Below are positions 1 through 5,922 of a stretch of 42,934 bases of DNA, one piece after another. Below the pieces are notes generated by a model. The model worked only from the letters and a program-made list of their open reading frames with translations. It ran no database searches and was not told the origin of the DNA. Position 1 is the first letter of the stretch; the number at the start of each line of letters is the position of its first letter. The position numbers and the translations under genes are program-made. The DNA comes from Desulfobacterales bacterium RIFOXYA12_FULL_46_15 (GTDB lineage Bacteria > Desulfobacterota > Desulfobacteria > Desulfobacterales > Desulfobacteraceae), in contig MGTJ01000111.1 of the NCBI GenBank assembly GCA_001799395.1, positions 1-42,934 on the forward strand, given 5' to 3'.

Positions 1-144
1 AAACATATTGTTTCCTTAAAAGTCATGGCAGACAACCATCCCATGATCAAAGAACTGGATATCAACCCTTTGTTTGTTCATGAAGAAGGCCTGGGCGCAA
101 CAGTGGCAGATATTATTATCCGGCTTGAAAAAGAGGAGAGCTGA
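1..144 (+). CDS. acyl-CoA synthetase (NDP-forming) ATP-grasp subunit, C-terminal end (partial)
   Basis: Frame 1 is open from the left edge to TGA at 142-144; only the last 47 residues are visible. The stretch KELDINPLFV resembles the end of the ATP-grasp domain of ADP-forming acetyl/acyl-CoA synthetases and SucC-like proteins, where the 'ELDINPL' motif contributes to nucleotide/metal binding. The family makes acyl-CoA from a carboxylic acid with ATP, or ATP in the reverse direction. Substrate and full architecture cannot be judged because the rest lies left of the window. The stop lies immediately before, and probably within, the next coding region. Confidence 0.7.
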   Translation, partial: KHIVSLKVMADNHPMIKELDINPLFVHEEGLGATVADIIIRLEKEES

Positions 145-194
145 AAATCATCCTTTATCCTTTTATATCAAAGGTTCCTGAAACCTGCCGAAGA

Positions 195-713
195 TTGGGC
201 AGTAAAGAAAGAGGGCAGGACCTGAGCTGTTTGGCAAGAGATTGCGTAAAAGCATCTGCTGTGAAATCAAAACTTGATACCAGAGGGTTTGAAAAAGATG
301 AATCCGGGGTTCCTTTGTCGTCAAACGGTATTTTCTGGTCTCTCAGCCATAAACCGGGTTATGTGGCAGGTGTTGTCTCAAGACAGAAAGTGGGAATAGA
401 TATTGAAAAGCTGAAGTATATTTCTGATCCGGTTTTTAAAAGGATTGTCGATCCGGCTGAATTTCTCCATTTTATGAATCAGGACAAAATGCTTGTTTTT
501 TTCAGGGTATTTACGGCAAAGGAAGCAGTGCTGAAGAATGCAGGCATTGGGTTTAAGGGGTTGTCAAAGGTAAAAATCCATACAGTAGTGGATAATTATC
601 ATCTGATTGTCCACTACCTGGATCAAAAATATCAGGTTGAGAATTTTTATTTTGACGGCTACATTGCATCTGTGACAAAAGATAATGTGGGTATTGAATG
701 GAATTTCAGATAA
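195..713 (+). CDS. 4'-phosphopantetheinyl transferase (Sfp-type)
   Basis: This enzyme transfers the phosphopantetheine arm of CoA to a carrier-protein serine. The family core is visible: FWSLSHKPGYV (the 'xxSHxxG' motif), VGIDIEKL (the Mg-binding Asp-x-Glu) and FTAKEAVLKNAGIGFKGL (the 'KEAxxKxxG' motif). The start shown is a TTG at 195, the first common start codon. However, the frame stays open upstream to a TGA at 126-128, and the codons from 141 read LKIILYPF, which looks like the normal N-terminus of this family. The true start is therefore probably 141-150, using CTG (overlapping the previous stop) or another rare codon behind an AGGAG at 134-138. No carrier protein or synthase gene is adjacent, so the substrate is unknown. 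Confidence 0.82.
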   Translation: MGSKERGQDLSCLARDCVKASAVKSKLDTRGFEKDESGVPLSSNGIFWSLSHKPGYVAGVVSRQKVGIDIEKLKYISDPVFKRIVDPAEFLHFMNQDKMLVFFRVFTAKEAVLKNAGIGFKGLSKVKIHTVVDNYHLIVHYLDQKYQVENFYFDGYIASVTKDNVGIEWNFR

Positions 714-738
714 GACCAATATTTCAAGGAGAAACAAA

Positions 739-1035
739 ATGGCCGAGGGAAAAGGTTTTGTGATGAGCGAGGCTGCAGCATCAGGCCCGCTGCCGAAAGT
801 TGATTTTTCAAGCTTTATATTGTCCTTATACTCATCAGGACTTGTCCAGCTGGGTAAGGTTGAAGACCCTTCAACCGGGAAAAAAGCAAAGAACCTTGAG
901 CTTGCAAAACATACCATCAACATGATTGCCATGCTGGAAGAAAAAACAAAGGGAAATCTGACAGAGGATGAAAAAAATCTTCTCAAGGCACTCCTGACTG
1001 AAATCAGAATTGCATTTGTTGAGGCAAAGTCTTGA
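739..1035 (+). CDS. DUF1844 family protein
   Basis: A 98-residue protein of unknown function. The core FSSFILSLYSSGLVQLGKV and the later EEKTKGNLTEDEKNLL match the DUF1844 family, which is common in Desulfobacterota and related anaerobic bacteria. The ATG at 739 is chosen because AAGGAG lies just upstream (726-731); the frame is open further left to 685 but overlaps the preceding gene. No signal peptide or membrane segment is visible. Its TGA overlaps the TTG start of ispE by four bases (TTGA), so the two are translationally coupled. The link to isoprenoid synthesis is positional only. Confidence 0.8.
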   Translation: MAEGKGFVMSEAAASGPLPKVDFSSFILSLYSSGLVQLGKVEDPSTGKKAKNLELAKHTINMIAMLEEKTKGNLTEDEKNLLKALLTEIRIAFVEAKS

Positions 1036-1907
1036 CAGAGAAGTTTTCATCCTGTGCCAAGATAAATCTGTTCCTGTATATTACCTCAAAAAGAGGGGAC
1101 GGGTATCATACCCTTTATTCCCTTATGACACCCATTGATCTTTGTGATGACCTTTATCTTGATTTTGAAACAGATAAGATAAAGGTCACCTGTAATCATC
1201 CGGATGTGCCAGAAGATGAATCCAATCTTGCCCATAAAGCCGCGGTCCTGTTCTATGATGCATTAAAAGAAAAAGGGTATGAAAAAAGGGGCATTGGAAT
1301 TGAAATCATAAAGCAGATACCGCCCGGTGGAGGTCTTGGCGGAGGCAGCAGCAATGCAGCCACGGTTTTAACAGCCCTGAACACTCATCACCGGCATCTG
1401 TTTTCAAAATCCGAATTAATGCATATGGGATTGCGTCTGGGTGCCGACGTCCCTTTTTTTATTTTTGGAAGCCCGGCCATTGTTCAAGGGATAGGTGAAA
1501 AGCTTGAAAAAGCCCCTGATCTTATGCGGTATCACCTTGTGCTGTGCGATCCCGGGGTTGCTGCAGCAACAGCAGCAGTATACAAAAAATATGATTTTGA
1601 ATTGACATCAAACCAAAAATATACTAAGAATGCTGGTTTGAATGTACTACTACGGGGACGGAAATTTGATGCAGGGAATTGTGCCCACAACGATCTTGAA
1701 GGACCGGCGTGCAGGCTTTACCCTGAAATCAGGGAAACAAAAGAAGAGATGGAGTTGTTACTGCACACAAAAGTGCGGATGACAGGAAGCGGCTCCTCTC
1801 TTTTTGCACTTTTTCAAGCTCGCAAAGATGCTGAAAAAGGCTGTGAAATCCTCCTGGGAAAATGGGCCGGGAGCAAAAGGAAACCATTTCTTTCTTCGTT
1901 TGGCTGA
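1032..1907 (+). CDS. ispE: 4-diphosphocytidyl-2-C-methyl-D-erythritol kinase
   Basis: IspE phosphorylates the 2-hydroxyl of CDP-methylerythritol with ATP in the cytoplasmic MEP route to isoprenoids. At 291 residues it has normal length. The GHMP-kinase glycine-rich loop PPGGGLGGGSSNAATVL is at residues 98-112. The N-terminal AKINLFL segment carries the conserved Lys10, and LGADVPFF contains the catalytic Asp139. MTGSGSSLFALF is the third GHMP motif. The start is a TTG that overlaps the stop of the DUF1844 gene by four bases. The order ispE, tRNA-Gln, prs, rplY, pth is a familiar proteobacterial arrangement and supports the call. Confidence 0.95.
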   Translation: MTEKFSSCAKINLFLYITSKRGDGYHTLYSLMTPIDLCDDLYLDFETDKIKVTCNHPDVPEDESNLAHKAAVLFYDALKEKGYEKRGIGIEIIKQIPPGGGLGGGSSNAATVLTALNTHHRHLFSKSELMHMGLRLGADVPFFIFGSPAIVQGIGEKLEKAPDLMRYHLVLCDPGVAAATAAVYKKYDFELTSNQKYTKNAGLNVLLRGRKFDAGNCAHNDLEGPACRLYPEIRETKEEMELLLHTKVRMTGSGSSLFALFQARKDAEKGCEILLGKWAGSKRKPFLSSFG

Positions 1908-1927
1908 AAATTGTGAGTTTATTGTAC

Positions 1928-2002
1928 TGGGGCGTCGTCAAGCGGTAAGACACAGGGTTTTGATCCCTGCATCCAGAGGTTCGAATCCTCTCGCCCCAGC
2001 CA
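1928..2002 (+). tRNA. tRNA-Gln (anticodon TTG)
   Basis: A complete cloverleaf is visible. The acceptor stem TGGGGCG (1928-1934) pairs with CGCCCCA (1992-1998), followed by G and an encoded CCA at 2000-2002. The anticodon stem CAGGG (1953-1957) pairs with CCCTG (1965-1969) around the loop TTTTGAT, giving anticodon TTG at 1960-1962. The T arm GGTTCGAATCC is canonical. It lies between ispE and prs on the same strand with only short gaps and is probably processed from their common transcript. Confidence 0.97.
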
Positions 2003-2033
2003 TATTTTTATATTTTAATAAGAGATTTTTTTT

Positions 2034-2972
2034 ATGAACGGCTTGTCCATTTTTGCAGGAAATTCAAATCTTCTTCTTGCAGGGAAGATTTCTGAGTATC
2101 TGTCAAAACCTTTGGGGAAAATGAAAGTCAACCGGTTCAGTGACGGAGAAATCCAGGTTGAAATTCATGAGAATGTCCGGAGGCAGGAAATTTATGTGAT
2201 ACAATCCACAAGTTATCCTGTAAACGACAATCTTGTCGAATTGCTGCTTCTGATCGATGCTTTCAAACGGTCGTCCGCCAGTAGAATCACGGCAGTGATT
2301 CCTTATTTCGGGTATTCGCGCCAGGATAAGAAAGTATCCCCCAGGGTTCCTATCAGTGCCAAGCTGGTGGCGGACCTTCTGGAGTGTACCGGTGTTCACA
2401 GGGTGATCACGATGGATCTGCATGCCGGACAGATTCAAGGTTTTTTTAACTGCCCGGTGGATAACCTTTATTCAGCCCCGGTGATCATTGATGATATCAA
2501 GACCCGTTTCTCGGATGACCTGGTAGTCGTATCCCCTGATGCAGGAGGTGTTGAAAGGGCAAGGGCCTATGCCAAGCGCCTGAATGCCGGACTGGCTATT
2601 GTGGATAAAAGAAGAAGCGCCCCGAACCAGGCAAAGGCCATGGCCATCATTGGAGATGTTCAGGATAAAATTGCCATTATTATTGATGATATGGTGGATA
2701 CCGCAGGAACATTGGCCGAGGCTTCCGGGGTTATTGCAGAGAACGGTGCAAAAGCCGTTCATGCGTATTGCACGCACCCTGTACTTTCAGGACCGGCCAT
2801 TGACAGAATAAACAAATCATCTTTAAATTCTCTTGTTGCTACAGACACGATCCCTCTTTCTGAAGAAGCAAAACAGTGTGACAAGATTAAAACGCTTTCC
2901 ATTGCCAAACTGGTGGGTGAGGCAATTGTGCGCAGTTACAGGGGTGATTCTGTAAATTCTCTGTTTATATAA
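2034..2972 (+). CDS. prs: ribose-phosphate pyrophosphokinase
   Basis: Prs makes PRPP from ribose 5-phosphate and ATP for purine, pyrimidine, His and Trp synthesis. The 312-residue length is typical. Visible motifs are the FSDGE segment (residues 35-39), the catalytic histidine in MDLHAGQIQGFF (His130), the flexible-loop lysine in IVDKRR (Lys192) and the PRPP-binding IIDDMVDTAGTL (216-227). ATG at 2034 comes 31 bases after the tRNA-Gln 3' end. Only 59 bases separate it from rplY. It is a cytosolic enzyme and there is nothing unusual in the sequence. Confidence 0.97.
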   Translation: MNGLSIFAGNSNLLLAGKISEYLSKPLGKMKVNRFSDGEIQVEIHENVRRQEIYVIQSTSYPVNDNLVELLLLIDAFKRSSASRITAVIPYFGYSRQDKKVSPRVPISAKLVADLLECTGVHRVITMDLHAGQIQGFFNCPVDNLYSAPVIIDDIKTRFSDDLVVVSPDAGGVERARAYAKRLNAGLAIVDKRRSAPNQAKAMAIIGDVQDKIAIIIDDMVDTAGTLAEASGVIAENGAKAVHAYCTHPVLSGPAIDRINKSSLNSLVATDTIPLSEEAKQCDKIKTLSIAKLVGEAIVRSYRGDSVNSLFI

Positions 2973-2995
2973 AATAAAATAGGATCTATTAGCCT

Positions 2996-3015
2996 TCTGC
3001 ATGGACATGTGCAGA
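2996..3015 (+). promoter_or_regulatory. small hairpin ahead of the rplY ribosome-binding site
   Basis: TCTGCA (2996-3001) and TGCAGA (3010-3015) form a 6-bp stem with an 8-base loop, four bases upstream of the GGAGG used by rplY. No U-tract follows, so it is not a terminator. L25 binds 5S rRNA, so a leader element is possible, but this hairpin is short and could be chance. Confidence 0.25.
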
Positions 3016-3031
3016 TACGGAGGAAAAAACT

Positions 3032-3679
3032 TTGGAATTAATTGAATTAAACGCAAAACCAAGAGTAACTACCGGTAAAGGTGCTGCAAGACAATTAAGA
3101 GCGAAACAGGCCATACCTGCCATCGTCTATGGTGAGAAAAAAGAGCCGACCATGCTGGCCCTTGATACGATTGAATTTGATAAAATCATCCGGAATCACG
3201 GATCAATGGGCCTTTTTTTCAATCTCAAGATCAGCGGTGCGGATGCACAAAAAATCGTAATGCTCAAGGATATGCATATGGATACCTTTGGGCAGAGCTA
3301 TCTGCATGTGGATTTGCAGGAAATCGATATGGACAAGAAAATTACCGTCAGTGTCCAGGTTGAAGTCATTGGTAAATCTATAGGGGTCAAGGAAGGCGGC
3401 CTTCTCCAGATTATCCGGCGTGAGCTGGATGTGGTCTGCAAGCCCATGGATACTCCGGATACCATCCAGGTTGATATCACTGATCTGGAGATCGGTGATG
3501 CGGTGCATGTCAATGACATTGATCTGGGTGAAAACATCCATATTCCTCATGATGTGAATTTTACAGTCATCACCATCGTACCGCCGTCAACAGATGCCAA
3601 GGAAAGAGGTGAAGAGGACGATGAGCCGGATGAGAAAGCCCCGGCAGCCCCAGCTCCCAAAAAAGCGGCTGAAGCATAA
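3032..3679 (+). CDS. rplY: 50S ribosomal protein L25 (Ctc form)
   Basis: L25/Ctc binds 5S rRNA in the central protuberance of the large ribosomal subunit. Residues 1 to about 95 are the L25 domain (KGAARQLRAKQAIPAIVYG, then MHMDTFGQSYLHVDLQEID). Residues about 96-185 are the CTC C-terminal beta domain. The tail from about 190 is acidic and then Ala/Lys-rich (EEDDEPDEKAPAAPAPKK), typical of the long 'general stress' form. The start is TTG at 3032, supported by GGAGG at 3019-3023 and by the conserved LIELNAKPR N-terminus. It is followed 11 bases later by pth, a widespread gene pair. Confidence 0.95.
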   Translation: MELIELNAKPRVTTGKGAARQLRAKQAIPAIVYGEKKEPTMLALDTIEFDKIIRNHGSMGLFFNLKISGADAQKIVMLKDMHMDTFGQSYLHVDLQEIDMDKKITVSVQVEVIGKSIGVKEGGLLQIIRRELDVVCKPMDTPDTIQVDITDLEIGDAVHVNDIDLGENIHIPHDVNFTVITIVPPSTDAKERGEEDDEPDEKAPAAPAPKKAAEA

Positions 3680-3690
3680 TCCCGTTGTAG

Positions 3691-4278
3691 ATGTCGGATT
3701 CGAAATATAAAATTATTGCGGGTCTGGGCAATCCTGGAAAGGATTATGCCCGGACCCGTCATAATATAGGGTTTCTGGTCCTTGACGCCCTGGTATCAAA
3801 ATCCCGCCTTATATTTGACAAAACCCGGTTTGATTCTGAATATGTGAAAGCAAGAATCAGGGATAAAGATGTCTTTCTCATCAAGCCTTTAACCTATATG
3901 AACCGAAGCGGGCTTTCCATCCAAAAATTTGCCTCATATTACAAGATCGAGATCGAAGATATCATCATTGTCCATGATGATATGGATCTTGAATTCGGAA
4001 AAATCAAGATTGTGAAAAGCAGGGGCCATGGAGGGCATAATGGTGTCCGGTCCATTATGGAAACCTTTGGCAACAATGATTATATCCGGGTCCGGGTGGG
4101 TGTCGGCCATCCATTGACCGGAAGAGATATAACCGGTCATGTTCTTGGCGGATTTTCCCCGGCTGAGACAAGCCTTCTTGATAAAACCACGGATACTGCT
4201 TCAGATGCCTGCCTTCATATCCTTGAAAAAGGTCTGATTTCAGCCATGAACATCTTTAATCGAAATACGGATCGATGA
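3691..4278 (+). CDS. pth: peptidyl-tRNA hydrolase
   Basis: Pth cleaves the ester bond of peptidyl-tRNAs dropped from stalled ribosomes and recycles the tRNA. The 195-residue length is normal. GLGNPGKDYARTRHNIGF contains the conserved Asn14 and catalytic His24. KPLTYMNRSG and HDDMDLEFGKIKIV carry the conserved Asn and Asp, and GHGGHNGVRSI is the tRNA-contact loop. It directly follows rplY, so the two form a translation-maintenance pair. Confidence 0.96.
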   Translation: MSDSKYKIIAGLGNPGKDYARTRHNIGFLVLDALVSKSRLIFDKTRFDSEYVKARIRDKDVFLIKPLTYMNRSGLSIQKFASYYKIEIEDIIIVHDDMDLEFGKIKIVKSRGHGGHNGVRSIMETFGNNDYIRVRVGVGHPLTGRDITGHVLGGFSPAETSLLDKTTDTASDACLHILEKGLISAMNIFNRNTDR

Positions 4279-4350
4279 GATTTCAAGAACTATTTGATTG
4301 ACAAGGTTGTTTAAATATGGTTTCCTGCACGAGAATGGGCTAATTGTTTC

Positions 4351-4356
4351 TATAAT
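4351..4356 (+). promoter_or_regulatory. candidate -10 element for the CarD-like gene
   Basis: A perfect TATAAT lies 19 bases before the ATG at 4375, in the 96-base gap after pth. No good -35 is found at 16-18 bases upstream; a TTGACA at 4298-4303 is too far away. This is weak evidence for an independent promoter. Confidence 0.3.
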
Positions 4357-4374
4357 GAAAAGGCGGGCTATCAA

Positions 4375-4908
4375 ATGGGTGAAAAATCCAAGAGAATCAG
4401 AGTAAAACAAGGAACGTCAAGCAAAAAAGAATTTTTAAAAGGTGATGTGGCTGTTTATCCGGCTCACGGTGTAGGTTACATTGAGTCCATCGAGAGCAAG
4501 GAGATAAACGGTGACACATTGAATTTTTACATGATGAAAATCGTGGAAAACGGTATGGTGATCATGATTCCGACATCAAACGTAGAATCGGTCGGTTTAA
4601 GGGAGCTTATCCCTGAAACAGAAGTTCCGGAAGTCTACAAGGTAATGAAGGAAAAAGCACATGGTTCTGATAACCAGACCTGGAATCGAAGGTATAGGGA
4701 ATATATGGACAAGATCAAGACCGGATCTATTTATGATGTGGCTGAGGTTTTCCGGGATCTTTTCCAGTTGAAGCTTGAAAAAGATCTTTCCTTTGGTGAG
4801 CGCAAACTCCTTGATACAGCTCAGAATTTACTGGTCCAGGAATTGTCCATGGCCAAGGATGTGGATGAAAAATCAATGATGCAGGAAATTGAAAGCCTTT
4901 TTATTTAA
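4375..4908 (+). CDS. CarD/CdnL-family transcription regulator
   Basis: CarD/CdnL proteins bind the RNA polymerase beta subunit and stabilise the open promoter complex, notably at rRNA promoters. Residues about 20-80 form the RNAP-interacting domain (GDVAVYPAHGVGYIESIES, then FYMMKIVENGMVIMIPTSN). The helical C-terminal part (residues about 90-177) resembles the CdnL DNA-contact domain, including RRYREYMDKIKTGSIYDVAE. The 177-residue length is normal. It is preceded by 96 bases after pth and followed by a strong terminator, so it may be its own transcription unit. Confidence 0.9.
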   Translation: MGEKSKRIRVKQGTSSKKEFLKGDVAVYPAHGVGYIESIESKEINGDTLNFYMMKIVENGMVIMIPTSNVESVGLRELIPETEVPEVYKVMKEKAHGSDNQTWNRRYREYMDKIKTGSIYDVAEVFRDLFQLKLEKDLSFGERKLLDTAQNLLVQELSMAKDVDEKSMMQEIESLFI

Positions 4909-4936
4909 TCTATTAATAAGTTAAAACAAATTTTTA

Positions 4937-4977
4937 ACCGGCGGACATCGGCATTGAACAGTCCGCCGGTTTTTTTA
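4937..4977 (+). terminator. strong intrinsic terminator after the CarD-like gene
   Basis: CCGGCGGAC (4938-4946) pairs perfectly with GTCCGCCGG (4961-4969) around a 14-base loop, followed by seven T (4970-4976). The stem is GC-rich and the U-tract is uninterrupted. It ends only three bases before the start codon of the next gene. Confidence 0.92.
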
Positions 4978-4979
4978 TC

Positions 4980-5909
4980 ATGCAGATACATATCCGCATA
5001 TCAGATGACCTTCAAAATACAAGGCTTGACATCATCCTCTCCCGCCATGACAAAGTTTTTACCCGAAGCCGGGCAGCAGCTCTTGTCCATAGCGGGGAAA
5101 TCCTTGTGAACGGCAGAACAAAAAAGGCAGGGTACCGGGTTAAGCCCGGGGATATCATCACCGGCCATATTTCAGAATTCACTGTAGAGCCGGAGGTACT
5201 GCCTGAAGATATTCCAACAGATATTGTTTTTGAAGATGAGCATATTTTGGTGATTAACAAAAGAGCGGGGATGGTGGTTCACCCTGCACCTGGGAATTTT
5301 TCAGGAACACTGGTCAATGCATTATTGTACCATAACCCGCTTATCCTGGGCGTTGGTGAGGAAAAACAGAGGTCAGGAATCGTTCACAGACTGGATAAGG
5401 ATACCAGCGGGTTGATGGTGATAGCCAAAACGGAACAGGCATTGGTTTTCCTGCAAAAAGAATTCAGGGAACGCAGGGTTGAAAAAAGGTATCTGGCCCT
5501 GGTGTCCGGAAATTTATCCCACGATCAGGGTGAAATTGATCTTCCCATCGGCAGGCATCCTGTAAAAAGAAAGCTGATGGCCATCAATTATGAAACCGGA
5601 AAACCTGCCGTTACCTTATGGAAAGTCCAAAAACGGTTTAAAGATGCCTGCCTGGTTGAAATAGCCTTGAAAACAGGAAGAACTCATCAGATTCGGGTCC
5701 ATTTTTATTCAATGGTGCATCCCCTTTTGGGGGATCTTGTATATCAACCCGGCAGACTCAGGAAAAAAAAGAGCATCGCGCCCCGGCAGATGCTCCACTC
5801 CTGCCGGCTTTCTTTCAGGCACCCGTATTCCGGCCAAAAAATGGAGTTTTCGTCTGGATTGCCTGAGGATTTTTTAATAATCCTGGCCCTCCTTGAATCA
5901 GAACTCTAA
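4980..5909 (+). CDS. rluD: RluA-family 23S rRNA pseudouridine synthase (RluD-like)
   Basis: The enzyme isomerises uridines to pseudouridine in large-subunit rRNA. An S4 RNA-binding domain occupies residues about 15-75 (RLDIILSRHD through VKPGD). The catalytic motif HRLDKDTSGLMVIAKT follows, with Asp139 as the nucleophile position. TGRTHQIRVHF is the other family signature. Length (309) is usual. The family-like N-terminus supports ATG at 4980, but no Shine-Dalgarno precedes it: the bases upstream are the terminator stem and its T-tract. It converges on the formate dehydrogenase with 13 bases between stops. The exact uridine target is inferred from family resemblance. Confidence 0.9.
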   Translation: MQIHIRISDDLQNTRLDIILSRHDKVFTRSRAAALVHSGEILVNGRTKKAGYRVKPGDIITGHISEFTVEPEVLPEDIPTDIVFEDEHILVINKRAGMVVHPAPGNFSGTLVNALLYHNPLILGVGEEKQRSGIVHRLDKDTSGLMVIAKTEQALVFLQKEFRERRVEKRYLALVSGNLSHDQGEIDLPIGRHPVKRKLMAINYETGKPAVTLWKVQKRFKDACLVEIALKTGRTHQIRVHFYSMVHPLLGDLVYQPGRLRKKKSIAPRQMLHSCRLSFRHPYSGQKMEFSSGLPEDFLIILALLESEL

Positions 5910-5922
5910 ATTCAAGAACTCT

